Below are positions 42,239 to 52,261 of a stretch of 64,000 nt of DNA, piece after piece. The position numbers were made by a program, and so were the translations under genes. Source of the stretch: Hericium rajendrae (Eukaryota; Basidiomycota; Agaricomycetes; Russulales; Hericiaceae); NCBI GenBank assembly GCA_033439255.1, contig CM065886.1:1302001-1366000 (forward strand). Direction: 5' to 3'. The notes under the pieces are model-generated. The model was not told the DNA's origin and searched no databases. It saw nothing but the letters and a program-made list of their open reading frames with translations. Positions within the stretch are counted from its first letter, which is position 1. Each line of letters opens with the position of its first letter.

Positions 42239-42843
42239 GGTCTGTATTCAAGAACTGGTATTGTTTGATGCCGTGCTATGGTATGGATCCGGAGGCTGGA
42301 CGTCGGCTGGCAATATTTTGGAAGACGGTGCTTCACTGCAATGGCATGCAGATAGCGTTAGCAGGTAAAGGAGGGTAACTTGGAGATGTTTCGATGATCG
42401 CGAGAACAAGCCTTTCGCAGATGCACACAGTGGAGCTTTGAGGTCGCGGCTGCAAGATGCTGAAGTCTAAGAACAAGTTCGCAACGAGCAAGCAACGAGC
42501 GCTAATAGTAATACTGCACAAATAAGCGCTCGTTGCCACGCTGCAGGTCCTGGTCCACTGCAGGTCCTTTGTGTGCTTAGTCTTGTGCTACACTTCCAGT
42601 CGGACGACCGAACGTCAAGTCCAGCCGGGAGACTACAATCTGACCACCGATATATCTGTCATCTATTTTAGATTTATGTGCGTCTGCTAACCTTGTCTAT
42701 TTTCCTGCATTCCATGCATTGACTTATCATATAGTGCTTGACCTTTTTTTTTTCAGAATCTCGCTCAGTTCTGACGTTCAGACTACATAGCAAGACGTGG
42801 ACCAATTATCAACAATACTTGTGATTGAATTTGAACGGCAGAC
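42239..42843. promoter_or_regulatory. shared divergent promoter region of the F-box pair
   Basis: About 600 bp separate the two ATGs. Inside are the stem-loop at 42492-42536, the second 27-bp direct repeat at 42517-42543, a T9-10 run near 42747-42756 and a GCAGGTCCT word repeated at 42543 and 42561. Both genes must be controlled from here unless their leaders extend further. I identify no specific factor site. Confidence 0.5.
42492..42536. repeat. perfect 12-bp inverted repeat (stem-loop)
   Basis: GCAACGAGCGCT at 42492-42503 is the exact reverse complement of AGCGCTCGTTGC at 42525-42536, with a 21-nt loop. The right arm lies within the 27-bp direct repeat. A further partial copy GCAACGAGC precedes it at 42481. 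Confidence 0.85.
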
Positions 42844-44428
42844 ATGCACCAATGCTTGCGAATCCCTGAGATCGTCTATCTAATAATTCAGTCTCTTTCA
42901 TACCAACCGCGGATCGTCATCGCATATCCTACGGATACCCGCACACCTGATCGAGAGGATACCAAGGCCCTGCTCGCTTTTTCACTCACATCAAAGTCCT
43001 TCTTAGAGCCATGTCTTGACGCCCTGTGGAGCTGTATGGGCTCTGCAAAGCCTCTTCTCAACCTGATGGTACCGCCGGACAGCCGGCCATCGGCTGAATA
43101 TGCACGTTTCCCAACACACTCCAGCATCACGGTGAGATACTCCTGATCTGCAAGCTTGCATGAGCGTCACTGATCGCCCTTGCATGCAGAATATTATTCA
43201 AATCATAGACAGGGTTTGCTGGAGCAGATTCCATTACTACGCCGACCGTGTCAAGGGTCTGAGGGCTGGGTTCAATGAGATAGACTTCCTCACGGGCCGA
43301 GCCCTTTCGACTTGGTCATCTGCACACAGCACGCCCCTCCTGCCCAACCTGCGCTACCTGGATTGGGAGGAATCCACCATCGGACTGTACCCGTGCATAC
43401 AGGTGTTCTCTGGGCCTAGCCTGACCATGCTCAAGTTGGCAGTGGAGCCGTGGCCAGAGGAGTGCGACGGACTGATATACCCGGTCTTGGCGTCTCTCGG
43501 AACGGCCTGTCCTTCGTTAACGGCGCTCGAAATCGACGATGGCGACAACGGCATGTTCGGCGGGTGCGGGCGCCAGCTCTCCCTCATTCTCGCCGCCTTC
43601 CCGTCAATCACGCGCGTCGGCTTCTGGATCGAGCCGTCCGACGAGACGCTTCTCTCCCTTGCGACGATGCCAAACCTGCACACCGTAATCAATCGCTTGT
43701 ATGTAAACGATGTCTCTGGGCCCGAGCCAGCCAGCCGCCGCCTGCCGTTCCCAGCGTTGCGTGTCCTGCGCTGGTCCGCGCCCAGATTCAAAGACTCCAC
43801 GGCCCTGCTCTCCCGGCTCCAGCCCAGGCCGCGGGACCTCCACGGCCTCGCGATCCATTGCAACATCCCCCCTACCGCCTCCGACCTCGCCGACCTGCTG
43901 CATGCCATCCACACGACGTGCGCTCCGCAGACCCTTACCTCCCTAGCTCTCGAGTACGCAGAATTAAAACGCTTCCCCTCACCAGTCGCACTCTCCGCCT
44001 CCAGCCTCACCGCGCCGCTCTGTACCTTCAACCGCATGCAGGAGTGCCGGCTCGCCGCGCTTCCCATCGCGCTGGACGATGACCTACTCGCCGCGCTCGC
44101 CGCCGCGTGGCCCGCCCTGCGGCGCCTCGAGCTGCTCGCGGCCCCCAGCCCTTCGATGATCACGCTTTCAGGCCTGCGGGCACTCGCGGACCGCTGCCCG
44201 CACCTCGAGCACCTCGAGGCGGAGGTCGGCGCCTGGCCGGACGACGCTTTGTGCCGCGCGGCGGGACACAGCCCGCGCATTGTCGTCATCTACTGCGCGG
44301 ACTTCGCTGGGATGGATGCCGCACGCGCCGTATTCCCGCACGCCTGCGTTTCCCTCGACTGCGCGAACAAGCCGCGCTGGGCCAAGTACGCCAGCCAGGG
44401 CGAGGATATTCTTGGGGATCTCGTCTAA
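42844..44428 (+). CDS. F-box/LRR-like protein (divergent pair, right copy)
   Basis: Exons 42844-43131 and 43190-44428. The 58-nt intron (GTGAGA to ATGCAG) joins SSIT to NIIQIIDRVCWSRFHYY. The protein starts MHQCLRIPEIVYLIIQSL and ends EDILGDLV, and is co-linear with the left copy throughout (LPNLRYLDWEESTIG, CPSLTALEIDDGDNG, LTSLALEYAELKRF). Differences are spread over the protein with few indels, so both copies seem to be under constraint. Role as for its twin: presumed SCF receptor, target unknown. The two genes are head to head, so the duplication was inverted. Confidence 0.8.
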
Positions 44429-44549
44429 GCCCGATGTGTGTGTCCAGCATCTGCAGGTGTCTCGACAGCATAGGTCTCATTTAAGTATATCCTGTTATAT
44501 TTCAATAGCGTCCTTCATTACAGTGTCATCACGGACATTGTCTCCTATA

Positions 44550-45665
44550 GGGCTCTGCATACATAGAAGTCTCTGTTAGAAAATCAGTTTGTAACAAGAC
44601 GTTGAACACGCGTTATTAACACCCACCAGCCGAGGGTACCATATTTTGGGGTGTTAGAAACATCTCTGAGCGTGTTATGTGCGAGGCTCGGGGAGCCATC
44701 GGGGAAGGCTTTGGGAAGGGCGGCACTGACTAGGTGGCCTACATCGACACGGCGGCGGCCTTCGAGCTCATGCAGGCTCATGGTGGTGACCATCCAGTGC
44801 ACTTGGAGGGGTGTCACGGAGCGGGCAACTGACGAGGCTCAGAGCGTGTGCCGGAAGTCAGGAATTGTGTCCTGATTTCTGACCAGTTTCTGACTGCTGA
44901 TTTTCAGACTAGCTCATTATGGTCCTCAACGCCGGCGACGCAAAAACGAGCCCATTCAACTTACTATCCCTCCGGATCCTTGCTGTAGGCCACAGTGCAA
45001 TCATAAATCAGGGCTGCTGCAGTCAAAGTCTGTCGGCGACTCTGATGTCTATCTTCCTGAATCTGTCATGAATCGCCCATTGGTCTTCTTCATTCCCTTT
45101 GTTCCCTATATGGACACTCCCTTGTTATGTCCCCTTGTTCCCTGTTAGGATATCCCTTGTTCCCCTTTAGGATATCCCTTGTTCCCCTTTGGGACATCCC
45201 TTGTTCCCCTTCCCCTTGTTCCCCTTTCAGGATATCCCTTGTTCCCCTTTGGGCTATCCTTCCAGTATATATAGGGCTACCTTTCTGACTGGCTTCCTCA
45301 GTTTGTCCACTTGACTCTCCAGTCCCATTGTACCCTAGACATTCTCAGCCTGTCTCTACTCTCTATGACATCCTCTGCTCTTTGATCCTTGATCCCTTGG
45401 GGTGACTTGGATGGCTTCACTGTTCCCCTGAACCCAGTCTTGACAGAATCGAGCATATCCCCAACACACCGACACATACATACCTGACAACCCCTGGGCT
45501 GAGCAGAACAGATTCGATGGCCAATTCTGTTGGGTTTGATGTGTCTTTACGTATTACACTCTGGTAGTTAGAAGGTCAGTTTAAAACACCGTGTTTAAAT
45601 CCACGTTGTGTTTATAAAAAATTTAAACGCGCGAGAAACTCCGTGGGGAATTCTACGCAGGGCCC
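44550..45665 (+). mobile_element. TIR element with TA target duplication (copy 1)
   Basis: Ends GGGCTCTGC... and ...GCAGGGCCC are inverted and flanked by TA on both sides (44548-44549 and 45666-45667), as expected for Tc1/mariner-like or related non-autonomous elements. A 671-bp relative lies inverted at 61228-61898. Shared internal blocks include GAGGGTACCATATTTTG, GAGGCTCGGGGA, CATCGACACGGCGG, GAGCTCATGCAGGCTCATG and TTTACGTATTACACT. No transposase frame is present. This copy has an extra CTTGTTCCC minisatellite. Confidence 0.85.
45118..45255. repeat. CCCTTGTTCCCCTTT minisatellite
   Basis: About six imperfect copies of a 20-26 bp unit containing CCCTTGTTCCCCTTT and GGATAT. It lies inside the TIR element at 44550-45665 and is absent from the shorter relative at 61.2-61.9 kb. 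Confidence 0.8.
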
Positions 45666-45667
45666 TA

Positions 45668-46788
45668 GTCTCCCAACAGTGAAGTCCATGATCACTATAA
45701 CTTCTCGAGTAAAGAGTTTTCACACTCGCCGAAATGGACTCTTGAACAGAATGGTAGAACTGTCTAACGCCAGCTAACGCCCTGCGTAAAAGTGACTAGT
45801 GGAGCGTAGGGTTTGGATGATCTCGTTCCATTCCGGCCGCTGCGAAATCTCCATCGTGTTTCAGGATCGCCGGAACCTAAAAAACCCGCGGGCTCAGCTT
45901 CTGATGACACCAGGCTGGAACTTTTCCGATAGTGCAAGAATTCTTGTTCCCCACTCAGCGAATGCAGTCTGCAGGACATAGCAGTCTACAAATACAGGTC
46001 TACGAGCGTATGTACATGCATGCCATAGATTGTTACGATGCATGCTTTCAGGCAGCTGCCAAAATGAAGGATGCATGCATGGTCTGCTGGCAGACATATC
46101 TGTCGCACAACACACCGACAAGAATAATATACTTTGATTCAATTCAATTCATTCATAACACAGTATGGCCGCACAGGCACGTACGTACGGATGTAGCTAC
46201 AGCCCATGCGATGCGCGACGCGGGCGGGACACGGAACGGATGTTAATCCAAGATATATGTACGGAACAACAAGGGCGGGGATTTTTGAACAAAGTGAAAA
46301 CGGGAGCGGATGCACGGAAACAAATCGAGTGATGCGCAGATGCTATGCGGGATGCAGGTAGGGTGTATCGCGTGTTATCTCACTGATGTAGGATGCGGAT
46401 ATACATGTGTGTGGTGGGGGATATGAAGGGGATCGCAATGAAGTGGAATGGAATGGGGTAGATGGATGGAATGGCTTCAGAACATGGGAAAGAATGAACG
46501 GCGGGGACGTGCAACATGGACGACGCGCGACAGCATCGCAGGGGGACAAAGCGACGAGAGCGGGGGACGTCAAAGCAGAACAGCCAGGCAGGCGCGGGAG
46601 GTGTGCATACGCAGAGCGACCAGATCCGATGCAGGGTATACAATAGATTGCGTGAAATGTCCTAGGGCAAGCGAGCATTGCATGGTGGGGTACACGTCCA
46701 AGGGGTGGTGAGAATTGAAGGCGAGGCCAGGAAGGATGTGGGATAAGTATTGACCAATAAATAAGCGTGGCAGTTGAGGGCAGTCGAA
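45668..46788. other. intergenic; no gene recognised
   Basis: About 1.1 kb downstream of the TIR element and 3' of the cyclin gene. GA-rich on the right. Frames of 70-110 codons on both strands show no domain. Confidence 0.5.
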
Positions 46789-48756
46789 CTAAGGCCCGAG
46801 CTCCAGGTTCGGGCCCGACATCGCATCCGGATCAATGCCTTCTGCGATCGCCCGCTCGCGCGCCGCGCGGACGAGCGCCTTGAGCGCAGGCAATTCCGCC
46901 TCGAGGTCGACGACGGTGTTCTCCTCCCAACGTTGGAGAGCCCACTCGCGCACGAACGCGCTCGCCTTGAGGTACTTCTTCGACGCGTACTTCTTGAAGA
47001 ACGAAGGGTGGCGGACGGGCTTGAGCACGTAGTTGAGCATCAGGTTCGCCGTCGGTATGAGTGCGGACTCTGCGTATGACGAGTAGTGCGCCAGGTTGGC
47101 GTGCTGGAATAGCGTTAGACAATGCGACATTGAAACAGGCAGGGGAGTCTTACCCATTCATCACGTCCGAGAACGAGCCGCGCGAGCCAGACAGACGAGG
47201 CGGCGATCAGTGACGGTGGTGCACCGATCAGTCGCCACTCGACACACTCGATCTCCATGAGATACTTCGCAACCGTGCGGACCTGTACGTTGTACTCGTC
47301 CGCCTTGCTGACTCGCCGAAGGAAGTGGATCGGGTTCGGGTAGTTCATGTTCCACTCCAGGGTCTTGAGAATGTACTTCTCCGCCTGCAGAATTTCTGCC
47401 TCCGTGTACGACGAGTCGGCGCAGTACAAGAAGTTGCTTGCCGAAGGGGCGACGATCTCCTCCACCTTCGCGGCGACGAACATGCAAGTGATACCGACGA
47501 GCTGCAGCTTGGCGAGGGACACGACACGAGCGGAAAGGAAGCGGTCGATGATGTTCACGGCGAGGAAAAGGGTCTCGGGGAGAAGGCGGAAGCGCATGTG
47601 GACCTGGATGAGCCAGTCGGTGAGAATGCCACGCATCTTCCAAGCAAGATCCTTCTGGTTGTCCATGTAGTTCGGGTTCGGCAGCGTCTTTTGCTGCAGG
47701 TGACGCCATGTTGAGTGTCATGGCCGCGCAGCGCATAGAAACGACATACCTCGACGATTTTGAGGTACTCGAAGATCTCAACCACATATTCGCTAACCAT
47801 CAGCGGATCATCGACGTCCTCCTGATCGAGGTCATCCCAGCCCACATTCGGATCCGCCTCCTTCTCCGCTTTGACAACCTCACCGTGGCTCACGAACTCC
47901 TCCATCGGCTCAGCATGCACATCCGCATGCTCGTGGGGTACATCATACTCCTCAGGCGCCTCTGATGAGGTGCGCCGCTTCTTGAAGACGCGACTCGCCT
48001 CCGCGTCATCCTCCTCGGGTGCAGGGGCCTTCACAGACCGCGCAGACGTCCGCCGGCGCACACCTGCGGCACTCGCCAACGCTGCAGACGTCGACGTCCG
48101 GGCACTGACGCGGCGCGCAGGTAGGTCGATGGCCATGGCGTTCCCCTCCGGCTCCTCCTCTTTGAGATCTTCCAGCGGCGCATGGTCGGCCGCAGAAGAA
48201 GCGCGAGTGGTGTGCTTCGATGAACGGGCCATAGTGGCCTTGAGCGGCTGTCTGGGTACCGCTACTGCTGGTGCCGTGGTCGTCCGTGTGGTCTTCGAGA
48301 TGACCACGCCCACAAATTTGCTGGGGGCAGGCGCGGTGCTGGTGGCAGCGTCGTCCTTCGCCTTTCCCTTGCCTGCACCGGGTGCACCGGCTTTGTGCTT
48401 GTCCCGGTTCTGGTAACCAACGACTTCACCGAATGCGGCGCGCTTGCGCTTCTGTATGCCTGGGTCGGCATCGGCAGGTGCCTCCGCCTTCACGTTCGTA
48501 ACGACGGACTTGGCGCGCGTGGACGCGGTCGCGCTTGTGGCCCGAGTGGGAGCAGGGACAGCGAGCGATGGGCCATTGGAAGCAGGTTTCGTGCGGAGGG
48601 AAGGGCGTGTGCGCGCATTGGCGTTTTCGTCCTTGAGGACGGTAGTGCGTGTGGTCCTCGTCACACGTCTTGTCTGTGAAAACAAGATCCGCGACGATCA
48701 GAAAATGAGAAAAAATACAGCATATAATAGGATCGTACAGGAATGTTTGAAGCCAT
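46789..48756 (-). CDS. B-type mitotic cyclin
   Basis: Activates the mitotic cyclin-dependent kinase and is destroyed at anaphase. The first exon is only 18 nt: ATG at 48756, MASNIP. It is followed by GTACGA and an intron ending TTTTCACAG at 48676, which joins in phase to TRRVTRTTRTTVLKDENA. A long disordered N-terminus contains KRAAFGEVVGYQNRDK, a destruction-box-like element with Phe in place of Leu. An acidic stretch (DPNVGWDDLDQEDVDDP) precedes EYVVEIFEYLK. After an intron come YMDNQKDLAWKMRGILTDWL, the cyclin-box signature, DRFLSARVVSLAKLQLVG, FVAAKVEEI, LEWNMNYPNPIHFLRR and EWRLIGAPPSLIAAS. The C-terminal cyclin fold (HYSSYAESALIPTANLML) ends GPNLELGP at 46789. Complete and intact. Confidence 0.92.
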
Positions 48757-49640
48757 GTTATGGAGGCAGATTGGAAGAGGGAGACAGCGGAAAGATAAGG
48801 AGAAGATGAGAAGGTGGTGGTGGTGGCAAGGCCTTCGGCGTTAATGCTGCCCGCTTTTGGTCTCGAGGTTTCAACCGCGGCAAATAACGCCAAATACAAC
48901 GCGGTCGCGTTCTGTCACGTGGGTTACGCGTCGCCTTTTGTTCCCTGTGGCCCCGACTTTTGTTCGCAGTTTGGCAGACGTGGCTTGTCCTCACGGAAGT
49001 ATGTCTCAGTCACTTTGAACAATCAGCGTTGTGGTGGCTCACTCACTCTTAGGTTAGGATCCTGCCGACCTGTTAGAAACTGAAGAGTCCGCCGATAGCC
49101 TATTTGCAGGGCAGGCCGCAGGATGTGATGAGGCCAATGTGTACTGCAAGCAGCAGGACAAAACAACTTACCTCAGTCATATGATGGGAGGAAGAAAAGG
49201 GACGAAACAACTGGAGGGAATCGAGAGCGAGTCGTATATAAGTGAGATCTTGTCCATGACATCATGCATAGCAGACTACCGTGCGTTATTGATTCCCTCT
49301 TCCAAAAGTCGCATCACGACGACAACCACGACAACCAGACATCCTGTCGCAATTGCTTACCATGCATGAACCTGGTTCGTTTTCGTGTTTTCTACTCAGC
49401 ACTAACGCTCCGTCGCCATAGCATATCCGTCCAAATTTAGCAGATAATCAGTCCCTCAGCGTGCCAAAAGAGGGAGCGTATAAACGGCACTTCTTCATCA
49501 TTTCCCTGCTTCCATAGGCCTCTCATTGGCAAGGCTACGTATTCGTCTCTGAACGGAAGAAATAGACGCTTTCCGTCAAAGATTTGGTTACGTTGTATCA
49601 TTATTTCTGAAGATCTAAAACCCGACCTTTCGCTGATTTA
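48757..49640. other. intergenic between cyclin and F-box pseudogene
   Basis: Cyclin 5' region on the left, with CCACCACCAC-type sequence in the leader. No gene recognised. A frame at 49139-49369 is unremarkable. Confidence 0.5.
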
Positions 49641-50946
49641 ACCAGTCAGCAACATCATCTCCTCCATCAGAACGGTGGATCCCATCCTACGATATGCTAC
49701 ATACCACCCTCAACTCCCCAACCCCGAACCATCCCCTTCACTCGTGATTATGCTGAGGACATCCTTCAAGCTCGCCATACATTCAACTTGGCCATGAAGC
49801 GCTCAGTCACTTTTGTCTATATGGCTTGATATATTTTCGCAATCTCCATGCTCTGCAGACGGTGTATGTGAACAGCCTGGCCAAGGCCGAGCAGGTCTTT
49901 CTCAGCCTGCAAAACTCTCAGAAAGCTACCGCCACAACACCTCCAGGCGTAGACAGCGCTCCACGATGCGACTTGCAAGCTGCGCGAGCTTCTCGAACGC
50001 AAGGGCCCCGAAGAAAATGTGCGTGAGGCGTACAGGTGACAAAAGAGGAGGCCGAAGGGCGACTGGGGAGGTCGTCTGTCACTTCCGGCCTTCGCCCCAT
50101 CTTTTCACATTCTATACACGCTCTCTCCCACCTTGAAAGTAACCGCCTCGGCAAGTTGCATCCTGGTACGGTAGACGTGTGTTTGGGCTTGTTCATATGG
50201 GAGCTCCTTGCCGGCTGCCTCTTGAGATTTATCCACCTCCAGACACTCGTGCCGCGGCCGCGCGACATTGACCCCCTCGGTCCCCTAGAACTACCGTCCC
50301 ACGGCAAATTGCTCTCCACGAGCCTGTGGACTCTCGTCATCCGCTGGGGGTTTACGAGCTCCTCCTCAGCGACTGCGACTGATGGGATTTTCCCAACCTC
50401 GAGGACTTACACCTCTCTCACACGTGCCAGAACGTCGGCGGCGCCTCGCTCGGCCTGAATTATGTCCTCGACACCATACAAGATGCAGCCACCGACGACG
50501 AAACCGATGTCCTTCAAGGACGCATGCACTCTCTGGACCTGCTCGGTCTTGAATTGTACATCGCGCACGAGCTGCAGATGCTCTTCGCGCTGCTCATTTA
50601 TTTCTCGAACGTGCGCGCCCTGCGCGTGCCGCTCGTCACGATGGCCGCGCCGCTCCACGTCCCCGCGCACTTCGCACTGCAGCACGTTGCTGTGGTCTGG
50701 GACTGCGCGGATTTTGCAGGATACATTGCGGGATTCCAGGCATGTGAGAGGCCGCTGCTCTTGTCCGCCCGGGCGTGTGCGGTGCATGTCGGGCGCACGC
50801 TGGATGTGCTGCTTGCGGCGGAGCTTCCGGAGCTGAAGGTCGTACGCATGTATGGGCAGGCGCTGGGGCTGCTGCAGTTGGAGAACGAGGTGGTGGGTTG
50901 GCAGGCGAGTTTGAGGGGGAGGGGGTTCGAGTTCCGATGGGGCTAG
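49640..50946 (+). pseudogene. F-box gene remnant (inverted-duplication copy)
   Basis: Third member of the 30-33 kb F-box family. The TCAGCAACATCATCTCC start of the main exon lies at about 49648. The expected LPPELWIPILRYAT is frame-shifted (PSEQRWIPSYDML). CCATGAAGCGCTCAGTC (KRSV) at 49793 leads into a TGA, VNSLAKAEQVFLSLQNS is recognisable at 49868, and the segment between LQNS and the SIHALSHLE block is shortened and rearranged. The 3' part from about 50160 is better preserved (GLFIWELLAGCLLRF, RVRSLDLLG-like MHSLDLLGLELYIAHELQ, LRALRVPLVTMAAPL) and ends FEFRWG at 50946. Cannot make a full F-box protein. Confidence 0.85.
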
Positions 50947-51205
50947 CTAGGAACAGCTAGGAACACGGTAAGCGTAGGCCCGTCCCATGTTCACAGTCCA
51001 AGTTGTAGTCGCAGAAATCAACACTTCGTGTAGACATAGAGATATACTCGAGTCTGTACTGCATTTATAATTTAAATGGAAGATCGAGCCTAAGATGAAT
51101 AATTACTGTGGGCTATGGTATTTGCTGCGTTCCCTGTCGGTGTGTTCGGTTAAGAATGTCCTTTTGGGCGTGTGACTAAACGATCCTGAGGCACGATGGT
51201 TGAGT

Positions 51206-52020
51206 CACAATCTGGAGAGCGTCCCGGACATGGAAGTCCGCGTTTTTTCTCGGACGCGGACGCGGACGCGGACATCAAAAATCCGGACGCGGACGTCCGC
51301 GTTTTTGTCCGGGGGGTCACGCTTCCCTGATAAACGTGACCCTGGAGTCCGCGTTTTCTGTCGGACGGCGGCACGACCTGTTTGAGACAGGAATTTGTGA
51401 CATATTGCTTACATCATCAAACAGAGCTACAACCCGCGGGTCATTAGCGGGTCATGTCCGAGGAAGAAAGAAGGGTGAAGCTCCTCGCAAATTTTTACAC
51501 ACAAATACCTAGACTAGTTATAACCTTGCGAGCCCCTGCCCCAACCCAACCTCCTCACCCACCCCCCCAGCAAACATATACCGGCTAACCCAACCCCAAC
51601 CCCAACCCCAACCCAACCACCAACCCAACCACCAACCCAACCCATCCCAACCTCAACCGGCATGACCGCAAAAGCTACTTTGTGGTATGCAGTCTGAAGT
51701 CTTATAGACTCATTAATTGAGATCTCTCAGTTTTACTGTCAGTCCAGACTGACAATGGCTAAAGCTAGCCTCAACATCAAGGTTGAGAGCATGGCGGGCT
51801 GCAAGGATAGGCCCCGCGGGTCACATCCAGAAAAGGGAGCTGATGTAACTATGTGACATGCATGTCTCAGATGTCACGTCCGCACTTTTCGGCGGACGTC
51901 CGCGTTTTTTTGTCTCACGTCCGCGTTTTTCGTCCGACGTCCGCGCTCGAGTCCGACCTGTCGTCCGCGTCCGAGCAAAAACGCGGACAACCCGAAAAGT
52001 TCCATATCCGGCACAATCTG
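51206..52020. mobile_element. GTCCGCG-rich non-autonomous element
   Basis: Both ends contain CCGGAYATGGAA followed by GTCCGCGTTTTT and CTCGGACGCGGACG, in opposite orientation: from about 51224 rightwards, and from about 52011 leftwards. GGACGCGGAC and GTCCGCGTTT words are dense at both ends. A 9-bp direct repeat CACAATCTG flanks the block at 51206-51214 and 52012-52020 and may be a target-site duplication. It separates the F-box remnant from the synthetase copy B and is absent at the matching place in the 27-31 kb block. No coding capacity. Confidence 0.65.
51535..51660. repeat. CCCAACC-type simple repeat
   Basis: A C/A-only tract of CCCAAC and CCAACC words with interruptions, inside the GTCCGCG-rich element. 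Confidence 0.85.
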
Positions 52021-52261
52021 TCATCTACTCTGCCTTAGGGAGACTACGTGTGACCACCGGCAACGTCAAGGTGATGATGATCGCACGGCCTTATTTCGAA
52101 TAACGTAAAGTCACTTCAATCAGTTGACCTTCCCCGGACCCCCATGGCTTCATGGATCCCAAATCAACCAAACTGCTGACGTCTCTTTTCTCAGTTTGAA
52201 ATCATATGAGAAAGGGACAGTACTCTTTGTGACGTTTCTTCCTGACTCCCATTTTCAGGCG

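Noticed and set aside
51535-51660. CCCAAC tract considered as interstitial telomere repeat
   Set aside because: The usual basidiomycete telomere unit is TTAGGG/CCCTAA. This tract lacks T and lies inside a putative mobile element.
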